From contig OU342823.1 of NCBI GenBank assembly GCA_910591455.2, positions 2,867,501 to 2,931,500 on the forward strand: 64,000 bases of DNA. The letters are read 5' to 3'. The notes beneath the pieces are model-generated. The model made no database searches. It was not told the DNA's origin and was given only the letters and a program-made list of their open reading frames with translations. The translations under genes were made by a program, and so were the position numbers. Of this stretch, positions 11,831-21,560 are shown in pieces. Each line of letters begins with the position of its first letter. Position 1 is the first letter of the stretch. This stretch comes from Pholis gunnellus (taxonomy: Eukaryota; Chordata; Actinopteri; Perciformes; Pholidae).

Positions 11831-12176
11831 GAGTGAGAGAGAGAGCTAACAAAAGATGAGGGGGTGGAGGGAGGGCTGGCTGCAGTTGTAATTAGAACTA
11901 ATGCTCTGTTTAGTAAAGGAAAAATACAGGGTTGTGTCATGCCCTCACACACCCCAGAAAAAAAAAAGTCTACATAGAGTCTCAGTCTTTCAGGGGGATT
12001 GATGTCGCTTCACTCCTCCACCTCTTCTACTTCCTCTTTACCACTGACAAGTACATTTTTTTCCTCACGTTGTTCCAATTATCCAACTGTTAGATGCCTT
12101 GATTGATACATGGCGGATTTGTGTGAGTGTGTGTGTGTGCCGGCGTGTCAGCGCAGGCTAATTACCAAATCTCCAG
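11831..12176. other. No gene seen; GA-rich then CT-rich DNA
   Basis: Purine-rich patch at 11823-11875 and pyrimidine-rich patch at 12008-12045, otherwise unremarkable. Confidence 0.5.
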
Positions 12177-12560
12177 ATGAATGTCAGTGTGCGGCGCAGT
12201 CGGGGCGAAGTATCGCATCAGCCACATCGGCAGCAGCAAGTGTACCTGGGACGGATCAAGGTGCCGACAGGCCTCGTTAACCTCCAGTTATGTGTGTGTG
12301 TGTGTGTGCGTGTGTGTGTGTGTGATCGTGTGAGGAGACTTCACAGGCGTAATTGGAGACTGAGCCACTTACACACACCGACGGGGACCCGAGGCGCCGC
12401 AGGTGTGATTTTCATAGGGGGTTTTCATACAGCTCGGGGCAACACAACAACAAGCAGGTGTGTTGTGACGGTGATTGGTGTTGGGAGAGGAGTGGCGTTT
12501 GAAATGAGACGAGCTCTGCCTTCGATCACGCGGCTTCCTTAAGAGTTCCGCACCGCTCAC
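12177..12560. other. GC-balanced block around a (TG)n tract; possible CNE
   Basis: The sequence on both sides of the TG tract is repeat-free and GC-balanced. Frames of 121 aa (plus) and 98 aa (minus) overlap in it, but the plus frame is carried by the TG repeat and neither has a domain. Possibly conserved non-coding DNA. Confidence 0.2.
12291..12324 (+). repeat. (TG)n microsatellite, interrupted
   Basis: About 17 units with one TGCG interruption. Confidence 0.95.
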
Positions 12561-12726
12561 CTCCAGGTGGACTCGTCCTTTACTGTCTTTCGCACTCAAG
12601 AAGATTTTAGAGTTTTTGGAGTCTTGAAGGGAAACATACGGAAGCCAAGGAGAGTCAAGTGACAAAAGTATATTCTGGTAAACTATTAAAACAAAAATCT
12701 GGTCTAAATTGTTTCTCTGCTGTGTT

Positions 12727-12835
12727 TTTAATAATAATAATGATGATAATAATAATCTTTATTTATATAGCACATTTCATACAGACTATGTAGCTCAAAG
12801 TGCTGTACAGTTAAAATAAATAAAAACAGAAAACC
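12727..12835 (-). repeat. Retroelement 3'-tail-like repeat
   Basis: An AAT/ATG-rich start leads into CTTTATTTATATAGCACATT, then GTAGCTCAAAGTGCTGTACA. I remember this arrangement as a common fish retroelement tail. No second copy is present here, so the assignment rests on memory. Confidence 0.45.
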
Positions 12836-13239
12836 TTTTTCCAGATAAAATAAATAAAAGTGGGAGGAAGACAGCATGCATTTTGCCCCTACATTTGTAA
12901 TAAAAAAAATCAACAGATGAATATACACTGGAAAACATTTTACATTTAAAAGAACAAAAAAAGAATAAAAAATGTTGACAAAACTATTTGAAAGACAGAC
13001 ATGTGACTTTAGAACAGGAGAAATAAGGTCTTGCCAGAAAATATCTTTACAAGATCCCTAAATGTTTTTTCGGCCATAAGAGGCTGAGGTGCACCATGAG
13101 TCAGTGTCTTTAAATAGGACTAAAGCTTTCTGTTTTCAGTTTTAATTTTTACATGTACTCTAAACATAAGGTACATATATAATGTGATAGCACAACATGC
13201 TCTCATACAATGTCTAATATATATCTTCGGAAAACGCAC
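12836..13239. other. No gene seen; unassigned AT-rich DNA
   Basis: AT-rich with several A-runs. Confidence 0.5.
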
Positions 13240-13545
13240 CATTTTTCCCACGAAAGCCTGCAACACGAGTCAATTTTGTTAAAAGCATACAGTCTTTACA
13301 AAATAATCTTACCTCTTCACAGGAAACAACTCAGATAGGTTTAGGCAACTAAACCTATCGGCAACAAAAAATCGTGGTTTGGGTTAAAATGACTTCAGAA
13401 GTTTCGTTACTGGCCGCTACTTCCCATAGCAAACAAACAGCGGTCCATTGGATTAAAGACCACTTCCACCTGCTCGACGTGGCCTTTTGCGGACTTTATG
13501 CTTCCTCGTTAAAGATTGCGTGGATAACATACAAAGTGAGACCAG
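13240..13545 (+). repeat. Dispersed family F1, copy 3, with a perfect hairpin
   Basis: It shares CTTCACAGGAAACAACT, GTTTGGGTTAAAATGAC, AACAAACAGCGGTC and TGGATAACATAC in order with 48375-48765. It contains a perfect 11-bp inverted repeat, GATAGGTTTAG at 13334-13344 and CTAAACCTATC at 13349-13359, around a 4-nt loop. The 48 kb copy lacks this hairpin. Confidence 0.75.
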
Positions 13546-14809
13546 CCTGGTCAGCAAGTAACATTAATGTCATGTTTCTCTTTTGTCTCTAAATGTATTT
13601 ATATTGGTTGCTAATCTGCCGTCAGGGAACACTAGTGCACTACCAGTTCAGGGATTGCTTGGCTCCCTGTATTGCTGCTTCCTGTGTTTTCGGGGGGGAT
13701 TGCTGCTTTGTCAGCGTTGTCTCCAGAGAAGTGAAGAAGAGTTTGGTTGTAAAGTTAGTGCACCAAGCAGCAGAAGTGAACATGCCTGCTGCAGACGACG
13801 TTCTCGACTCACTGAAACAGATTGTTTTTTTTTAGGTGGGCCTAACTTTTAGGTTTCTAAAATAGGTTTTGCTGTTGCCCCCATCCACAGCTGTAATTCC
13901 CAGATGGTTCGATGTGATTTATCCATTTGGCCACTTGCCTGTTGAGCCTACACAATCAATTTTGAATTTAGATAGATCATTATGGATCAAATATTTAGTT
14001 TTGTTTTTTTCCGAACGTAACTAGTTTAAACAGAAGTGACAGCCTTGTTTTTATCCGAGTTACAAACTGCTTTAATTAAATGAGATCTCTCATTGAGTTT
14101 CTCTTCCACTGGTCTTTTGAAACAAAGTGAAATGTGTTTTCACTTTTCTTTCCTATCCGCATTCAAGATAGTTCAGTATCTACTGCAGCACTTCTCATTA
14201 GAATCTGAACCCTTTTTAATTTCAACAAAGTTAAGCAATGAAGTATTATACAATATTATACAGTTCTTCTTTATCCATGATATCCACTAACACATTTTTT
14301 TCCAACTTGTAATCCCCGCTCCCTTAAGCATGTCAGACTCATCGTCATTTTCATATCCCTCCTCTGGACTGGCCTCTGTCAGACTGGTGACTGTGATATA
14401 GGACGTTTGTTAAAAAGGTTGCTAAACACAAATATTAGAGAAAATAAATATTACAGGAATTACAATTAAAACACTCTCCTCGTCTAAACGACTTGAGTGG
14501 ACGACATACCGCTGAGTAAAGTCACGTTGTAGGGCTGGGATGTGAGAAGTTAACTTTGGCTTCACTTCCACTCAATGATTTTTCACAGCAGGCTTTCACG
14601 TAAAAAAACATTTTATTTCACTGTCCCAAAATATACATGAACAAATCATGTATAACTCATTGGGACTCTTGTACAACCTCTACACAGCTTCGTGGCAAGC
14701 ACATATAATTGTCCTGTTAACCTCTGAGGTGTAATAACACATGCAGCATACTGTAGGCACTTGAGCTGTTTTTATTGTGTATATGCTCTGCTACTCTATG
14801 GTAAATGAC
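13546..14809. other. No gene seen; unassigned DNA
   Basis: Frames of 89 and 80 aa at 13583-13852 overlap in different phases and have no domain. The rest is AT-rich. Confidence 0.5.
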
Positions 14810-15010
14810 AGGATTTTATCTCGGGCTACTTGTCGGGTGGGGAGGAGTGCCCAACAAACACGAATCAGCCACAATCAAGTGTGTTCGTGAGCAGAGCGCA
14901 AAACAATGTGCGCTCGTGGCCTGTGAGGCCGAGCTAATTAAGCAGGAATCACACGGAGTGTCACAATGTAGCCCTGATTACATAACGAGCTAACGCTCCG
15001 TCACCACAGG
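14810..15010. other. Repeat-free block; possible CNE
   Basis: GC-balanced, contains GCCGAGCTAATTAAGCAGG and other TAAT words, and has no repeat match in the window. Regulatory role is inference only. Confidence 0.22.
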
Positions 15011-15098
15011 AGGGGTATCGATGCACATACAGTACGTTGCGTGTGCACAAAATACCACTTGTTTGCTATTTATCTGAATGCAGAGTGTGCTCACACAG

Positions 15099-15116
15099 AC
15101 ACACACACACACACAC
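15099..15116. repeat. (AC)n microsatellite, short
   Basis: About nine AC units. Confidence 0.9.
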
Positions 15117-15129
15117 TCTCTATCCCTGT

Positions 15130-15360
15130 CTCTTGCTCCAGCCCACGTTCCCTCCTCTCACTCCCCAGACCTGCCATCCTCCAACTGTCCTCCAGATGCC
15201 CTCAGACTCTCCTGCCCACCTGACATCAAATCCCCCCCCTACCACACCTGTTGCTAACCTCCTCGCTCCCTCGTTAGGCACTCTCCATATATACCAGTTC
15301 ATGTCTTAGGGTTTCTTGTCAGATCATAGCTTGCTGCATGTGTTTTCAACTCGTCAGATA
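15130..15360 (+). repeat. Dispersed family F8, copy 1
   Basis: A C/T-rich block containing CCAGATGCCCT, GGCACTCTCCATATATACCA and TTGTCAGATCAT. The same three words recur in order at 43375-43700. Coding frames over it are C-rich artefacts. Possibly the 5' or terminal region of a retroelement. Identity is weak at this distance. Confidence 0.5.
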
Positions 15361-15416
15361 TGGGCGGTGAGACCGAGGCACAGAGCCACGCTTTAGCGTC
15401 TCTTTGACAAGCATTG

Positions 15417-15965
15417 ACTACGTTTACATGTACAGGCAAATTGACAATATTCCGAATATGACATGGCTCATGTGAACATCATATTCCGTTTTGATATTCT
15501 GAATTAGGCCTTTTTCTGAATGGAGCATTTTCCAATTTAGAAGTGCAATGTGCCAATATTACGACATGTATACAGCACATATGAGTTTTTTACTGCAATT
15601 TGCAATACACAACCGCTTTCCTGTTTACGACCAGCTCTGTGCATTGAACACAAACTAACTAGCCGACAGTTTGCAAAGTTGGAGTAGAGATGCCCAAAAT
15701 CAAAGGAGAAACGCCGATCTTTTCAAGAAGGTGGTTGAAGGACTGAAAGAGGGAGGATGAGTCCTCCTGTGGAAAACTTAAAAAAAAAAAAATGTAACGG
15801 AAAGAAGCAAAATGACACAAGAAGCTCCTGCCGTTTCACTTCCTCATAATTTTGTCGTGAAAATGACATGTTTGGGCATCGACCCGTCAAACAAAGAAGA
15901 GAATGGCATTGAAGGGGGATTCACTGATGAGGATGAGGCTACCAACAACCTAGTCATAGTTTGAC
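15417..15965 (+). mobile_element. TIR element family F5, copy 1
   Basis: It begins GACTACGTTTACATG and shares long stretches with the reverse complement of the split copy at 52576-54560, for example AACGCCGATCTTTTCAAGAA with GGTGGTTGAA, AAGAAGCAAAATGACACAAG, and AACAAAGAAGAGAATGG. The first of these can be read as NADLFKKVVEGLKEGG, which resembles the Myb/SANT-like helix of PIF/Harbinger accessory proteins. That reading is speculative. The right terminus is not recognisable, so this copy looks truncated. Confidence 0.7.
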
Positions 15966-16162
15966 CAAGCGTCCGTATTTGACGAGTTGGGAGTGAGAAT
16001 GTCTCTGTTACCGGCCACATGCCAGCCGGACCTATTTGCTATTTGAACTCTTGCTGCCTGGAAGCATTTTTATAAAACAGACCATTGACCTGCACCAATC
16101 GGTCTGTTTCATCTGCGTTATGGTCATTCACCGGCTACTTGCCGCCCCAACCACAGACAGAC
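15966..16162. other. No gene seen; unassigned DNA
   Basis: Short unassigned stretch between F5 and F3. Confidence 0.5.
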
Positions 16163-16305
16163 AAAGGTCCATCACTGAAACATTGCTTTGTAAATAAAGT
16201 GCAGCTGTTGTGCATTCGTTTTACTGCCTTGTTTAAGATGCCCCCGCATGAGAAGAAAAAACTGGCATGTGACTCATCTGGCACTGTACACACACACACA
16301 TACAA
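16163..16305 (+). repeat. Dispersed family F3, copy 2
   Basis: Contains GGTCCATCACTGAAACATTG, TTTTACTGCCTTGTTTAAGA and CTGGCACTGTAC, and ends in a short imperfect CA repeat, as copy 1 does at 9526-9689. Confidence 0.75.
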
Positions 16306-16917
16306 ATACGTTATCAGTAGAACACAAGCGTTGCTCTCAGCAATAGTAGAAGTACTGATGAAACATTGTTGTTAATTAACACAGTATCTATAGTCAAGAG
16401 CAACAGGTCAAAGGTCACATCCTCTGACAGTTTATATCATTAAACAACACATGGATCGTAATGCGGTTTCACAACAGTCATATCTATAATTGCATCCAGC
16501 AATTTATGTACATATATGCTGTAAGTTCATGTCATTCATGTATTAAATTCCCATTTATTTGATCTTTGTATTTATGAACAAGCATATGTCTCTAATTTGA
16601 TCAGTCTTCCACTGTGTGTGTCTCTGCTTGCCGACTATCTCTGACTTTTTACCTATGAGGTGTTTTTACCAACTACTAATTCAAATTTTAACATCACCAG
16701 TTTTACTGCAGTAACTACAGTAGTACAATATCAACGCATGTACATAGTTGAGTTGTGGTGCCATGAAAACCCAAGAGAATAATACTGGCACTCAGCAGGA
16801 GCACTTTTGTTTCCGCTGCATCAATTTGCAGAGATCAAGATCATTTTCCAATGCAAAAACAACACTGGAATGACTTTCCAAAAAAAAAGAGGATTCATCA
16901 TTTAATATAAAATAAAA
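16306..16917. other. No gene seen; unassigned AT-rich DNA
   Basis: No recognised repeat. Confidence 0.5.
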
Positions 16918-16949
16918 ATAAAAAGGTTCATATATATGAACCTTTTTAT
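16918..16949. repeat. Perfect 32-bp palindrome
   Basis: The half-site ATAAAAAGGTTCATAT is followed directly by its exact reverse complement. The palindrome has no spacer and is centred between 16933 and 16934. It is followed by an (AT)n tract at 16955-16972. It could be a cruciform-prone AT palindrome or the terminus of a small MITE. Confidence 0.95.
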
Positions 16950-17339
16950 ATAAAATATATATATATATATATTACATTTAATAAAATGTATTTCTTGCAT
17001 TTAATATATTTATAATTTCATTTAAAAGATATATTTATTCACGGTTAGTGACACAATTAACGTAGAAAATAATTTCCCATGGATTTTTACTGAGTGGGAC
17101 TATAAAAGATTCTGTAACTACAGTACAGTGAAACTACCTGATTTAAATAAAGTTACTAATATGTTATCATTTGTTTCAAATAAAACTATCTAAAAGCACT
17201 GAACATTTAACAAACTATTTTTGATGTCATTTTCTGCATGAACAAATCACAGTAATTTTTAATGGCATGTTTTTTTTTCATATGTTCTGTGTACATTAAA
17301 AAAAGAAGTTTTGACACTCTTGGTAGAAAATCAACCTGA
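16950..17339. other. No gene seen; AT-rich DNA
   Basis: (AT)n at 16955-16972, then AT-rich sequence. Confidence 0.55.
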
Positions 17340-17480
17340 AGGGAGAACGCCAGACTGTCCGTTTGTTAAGATGAGAGAGAGGTGGTGCTAATTGGCTTCT
17401 AATTACTTAGTAAATTGTCTAATTAAGCCGGCAGTTAATTAGGCTTCGCTTGCACAGCAGTCTTTGGGAAGTAATGTTTT
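17340..17480. other. TAAT-rich block; possible CNE
   Basis: Contains TGCTAATTGGCTTCTAATTA, GTCTAATTAAGCCGGCAG and TTAATTAGGC, a dense cluster of homeodomain-type ATTA sites in repeat-free sequence. This texture is typical of vertebrate developmental enhancers, but conservation is untested. Confidence 0.3.
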
Positions 17481-17568
17481 ATGTTTTAGGGTGACGTGGG
17501 AGTACAGGTAGACAGGAAGGAAATGTGGGCATGTACAGTCGTGTTTGTATGTCTGCATACAAGTTCAG

Positions 17569-17571
<3 letters not shown>
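17481..17571. other. Unassigned spacer
   Basis: No feature seen before the long GT tract. Confidence 0.4.

Positions 17572-17646
<75 letters not shown>
17572..17646 (+). repeat. Long (TG)n microsatellite
   Basis: About 37 uninterrupted TG units, the longest dinucleotide array in the window. Confidence 0.98.
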
Positions 17647-17647
<1 letters not shown>

Positions 17648-18945
17648 CAAAAAAGCCAGCTAAGAAAAGTGGGGTCCAAAACCTGACTTGAATGAACCAA
17701 ACAAATCAGGCGGTTCCGAAAAGATAAATTCAAGTTCACACAATCAAACTAATTCAAGTCAGGTTTAAGTAGTCAGGATACTTGAGTGTGCTCATTATTC
17801 TTAAGCAGATCGAGAGCACCGGTCCACTTCAGATGATGTGGAACACTGTGATTTAAACATGGTTTCCTATCTGGAAAATAGAGGATTTAATTAATACATT
17901 TCTGGTCAATTTATTTTTTTGCAATTGTAGTGTTTACTATTTATGCAGCTTTTATCCTTCTATTGGGGTAACTTGAAAAAAGATTTATGTAGGTTTGGCC
18001 TAAGAGTTTCATATCACATGCCATAACATTTAACATGTAGGTATTTAGGTCTCTTTTATGATTGCATTATTTATTTAATGTTTTATTTATTTCAGTAGAT
18101 TTTCTATAAACTTGAACTGATCTGAGAAGGTGAGAGGTCAAATCATTGCTTTCACACCGGCGTTATTGTTTCAGCAACAAAGTAAAGATGTTGGATCTGC
18201 TTCAATGAACCGAATGAACTGAACATGAGTCAGACTAACAGAACTAAGCCTGGTTTATTTTTGTAAACTTGCTTTATGGAATGGGCCACAGGCGTTGACT
18301 TCTGGTCCGAGGCCATTGAAGACCAGTTGTGGCAGACCAGTTGGCACAGGCCAAAGAGAAATAGAAATGTAAAGTTAAAGTTAAGGATGAAATGCCATCA
18401 CTACAAATGACTCCTCTTACACAGGTTCAAGGTCATAATAAAAGCATATTGTATAGATTAAAACCAAGAAATAATGGTGACACTTATCTAATCACTATTG
18501 TGTAAGTGTCATTTTTTTCTCTGAAGTTTCCGAGAAAAAACTGCAATTTGGGAAAGAAAAGCTCTATTTGAACATGTATTTATCATACTTATATTATTAT
18601 AAACACAATTATTTATATATACCACATGTTATTTATATAGTAAATACATACTCCACATACACGTTCAGCTAACGTGCTGTGCACTCACTTAAAAGCTGTG
18701 CTCCCTGTCTCCATGGCAACAATACACTTACTGTAATCCTCAAGGTTAACCACACCATAACCATAACCATGATGGGGACCCAGAATGAATGTCAAGATCA
18801 ATCCATCCCATAGCAAAAATGAAAAATAATAACAGTTAAAAATATCTGTTTGTCTTTTTCAACATGGTTCTGTTATCCCATGGACTATCAAACACATTTC
18901 AAACTGTGTAAAAGATTAGTTCAATTAGTTCAATTGCTCCAGCTC
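17647..18945. other. No gene seen; unassigned DNA
   Basis: AT-rich, with no open frame of note and no recognised repeat. Confidence 0.5.
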
Positions 18946-19024
18946 TGCTTACACTGAGCACAAAGTCAAATGGGTGTGAATGGGTGAGTGACATGTTAAA
19001 GCGCTTTGGTCGGCGCTATACCAT
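18946..19024 (+). repeat. SINE-type 3' tail fragment
   Basis: GGGTGTGAATGGGTGAGTGA, then TTAAAGCGCTTTGGTCGG and CGCTATACCATTTCC. It matches the tail style of the SINE at 47592-47830 (GAATGGGTGAATGAATGTG ... GCACTTTGAGTGGTCG). The tRNA-derived head is missing. It abuts the Rex3-like element. Confidence 0.6.
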
Positions 19025-19745
19025 TTCCAGTGGGTGTTGGCCTCACCAGGGTTGTCCCTGATTCTGTTTGTGATTTTGAGTAGGAGAGTCTCCGGTTTGG
19101 GGTTCTCAGAATTTCATCCCTGCTCTTTGCAGATGATGTGGTACTGTTGGTTCCATCAGACCATGAGCATGCACTGGGGCAGTTCGCAGCCGAGTGTGTG
19201 GCGGTCTGGATGAGAATCAGTACCTCCAAGTCTGAGGCCACGATTCTGCTGGAGAATGGTGGATTGCACCTTTTGGGGCTGGGAGCGAGTCACTGCCCCA
19301 AGGTAGAGATTTAAAGTACCTCGGTGCAGCAAGCGTCATAGCGGACCGTTTGGGTGAAGAGGGAGCTGAGCCGGAAGGCAAAGCTCTCGATTTACCAGTC
19401 TATCCACCTTCCGACCCCTCATGAGCTTTCAGCTTCGGGTAGTGACCGACAGAAGGAGATCACGAATACAAGTGGCCGAAATGAGCTTCCTTTTTATCAG
19501 CCTTAGAGATAGGGTGCAGAGCTCAAACATCTGAAGGAGGCTCGGAGTAGAGCCGCTACTCATTCGCTTTGGAAGGGGCCAGCTGAGGGGGTCCGTGCAT
19601 CTGATGAGGATCCCCCTTTTAGAGGCACATCCAATACCGAGGTTGACCATTAACACGCTGGAGGGATTATATATCTTGTCTGGTCTGGAAACGCCACAGG
19701 GTCCGCAAGGAAGAGTCTGCTGCCCCCACGATGGATGGATGGATC
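19025..19745 (+). mobile_element. Rex3-like (RTE clade) LINE, 5'-truncated 3' end
   Basis: The plus strand carries the C-terminal part of an RTE-type reverse transcriptase and ends in GATG repeats at 19729-19745, as expected for Rex3 (family knowledge). Homologous, more diverged sequence lies at 39755-39915 and 40230-40815. The element starts inside the reverse transcriptase next to a SINE tail, so it is 5'-truncated, the usual state of LINE copies. Confidence 0.75.
19040..19720 (+). pseudogene. Rex3-like reverse transcriptase C-terminal remnant
   Basis: The fragment reads LFADDVVLLVPSD, with the catalytic FADD codons at 19126-19137, so motif C of the polymerase is intact. Further on, words such as GTGGCGGTCTGGATGAGAAT and CAAGTGGCCGAAATGAGCTT correspond to conserved parts of the RTE-type C-terminus. 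In an intact element this protein would reverse transcribe LINE RNA at the nick in target DNA. Here the upstream polymerase and endonuclease are missing and several frameshifts and stops break the frame, so it cannot be active. Open frames on the minus strand (18996-19241, 19429-19656) are shadows. Confidence 0.7.
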
Positions 19746-20759
19746 ATAAATTGCTATCTTTCACATATAAGGGCATACGTTTGGATGTGTTGTCCACTCC
19801 ATTACTCAATAAATGACAAACTATAACAAAACAATATACATAATTAAAAACCTACATAATGTTTACCTAAAATGTAATATGGCTGATAGAGGAAGTTTGA
19901 AAAGCAGATGGTTTTGATAATAAACCCTTTTCTGGCTGCTCTCAGCAGTGACATGAAGCAGCGCTGACATCACACCCAGCATTCATAATCTTTTTGTTTG
20001 ACCAAGGACATGCTATTGTTTACTGTAATCCATTACACACAGTCTTTCTCTCTCTATCTCTCTCACACACACATACACACACTTAGTATGGTACACTAGC
20101 CTATGTATTGAGAGCTGCCTGAGTGCCTCATAACGGACAGAATTTATAGAAAGCAGATGCTGGGTTCAGCATTCATGGCTCTTTCTTTTAAAATAGATAT
20201 ATATATACATAGCTTCCACATGGTAAACCTCAACTGTAAACAATTTCTTAATGTTTATGTTATTGGAAAAATATGTTGAAAAAACTCTAGCCAGATGTTT
20301 CTTTGCTCGTCTGCCTGGACCTATAGTAGATGGTAATGTTCTGCTGTATTGTCATACATTATGATGAATTCATAAATGAACAATCTTGCTTTTTTTATGC
20401 AGAGGAGAATATTAGTGTGACAGTAGCCGTGTTTCCATTAATGTATTAAATTCAGTCGTCAGTGTCTTCTCCGATATTTCCATGTGTGAATACTTGTTCT
20501 TGTACACCATGAAACATGGCCAGTAGCAGCTGATATAAAAATGAAATTATTAAAACTCTCCCAATTCAAATAAATTCCTGAGGACCTCTGTCCATTCTTA
20601 CATGGTTAGATTTACACGGGACACCAGCAGGATCAAAAGATTACAAATAAAAAACACCTTTTCAGGATTCACATAATGCATTAGTGTCCAGACCAATCAG
20701 CGTCCTGTGAGGAGCTGCTGGCAGCTACGGACCTGGTATAGGTTCCGGTGTGTGTGTGT
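19746..20759. other. No gene seen; mixed low-complexity patch
   Basis: A CT/CA-rich patch is at 20045-20082. The remainder is AT-rich unassigned DNA. Confidence 0.5.
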
Positions 20760-20905
20760 GAATCCAAGATGGCAACTGCCAAAATCCAAGATGGCGACGG
20801 ACAAAATGAAGTGAAATGCAGAAATCAATGCTTCAATACGGCAGTCCACAAACTAATGGGTGACGTCACGATGACCACGTCCACTTCTTATATATAGTCT
20901 ATGGA
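20760..20905 (+). repeat. Dispersed family F4, copy 2
   Basis: Starts with two tandem AATCCAAGATGGC words, then GGTGACGTCACGATGACC and TCCACTTCTTATATATAGTC. See copy 1 at 8590-8740. Confidence 0.75.
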
Positions 20906-21170
20906 GGCGACGTCGAGAGGCAAAGAAACACACCGCCCAAAGCATTGACACTCCCTGAGCTCATTGGTGGCTGATGTTTTCAGTGCTTCATAAGTATCAT
21001 TCATGTGTGAAAAAGTAGCAACCAAATACTTCAGAAAAGTACAGGCTTACTGTGTTGGTTGGATTTTATATAGTTCAAACACTTCTAAGTCATTTCTCTC
21101 TCTGTCAAAATTGGTGCTCACAATTATTTTAATGCAACATCAGGCAGACAGCGAAGAACAGGGATCATCC
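20906..21170. other. No gene seen; unassigned DNA
   Basis: No recognised repeat. Confidence 0.5.
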
Positions 21171-21190
21171 AAACAACAACAACAACAACA
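21171..21190. repeat. (AAC)n triplet repeat
   Basis: Six to seven AAC units. They give a glutamine run in the 109-aa frame at 21003-21332, which is not taken as a gene. Confidence 0.9.
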
Positions 21191-21560
21191 GGACTTGGCC
21201 TGTTCACACAGGCTGCACTGTCACACTTCAGCAGCTCGTATTCATTTACCTGCCAAATTAGACTCCATACTTCATCGTGCCTGTGGACAGAGAGGGGGGA
21301 GGCTAAACACTGCCGGCTCATTATCTCTCTAGTTACATGTTTACCGTTTCTAAATACACCTAATTGGGAGATCAAAGCATCGGTGACTAGCTTTCCCCGC
21401 GGCTGAGAGGGCAGCCAACCACGGATCGGCTCGCCGGCCCGCTAATTTGATCAAACGCACCCTTTGTCTCGTCGCGTCAGAGCGCTCGTCGCGAGTTCAC
21501 TCGGCTGTGACTTGGAAATGGGGAGACGGTTCGCTAAATGTTTCGGATTTGTTGCTGTTT
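21191..21560. other. Repeat-free GC-balanced block; possible CNE
   Basis: From the AAC repeat to the T-run at 21559, composition is balanced, with CAAATTAGACTCC, GCTCATTATCTCTC and CCTAATTGGGAGATCAAAGC. The latter includes a TCF/LEF-like ATCAAAG word. Frames on both strands lack domains. Regulatory role is inference. Confidence 0.28.
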
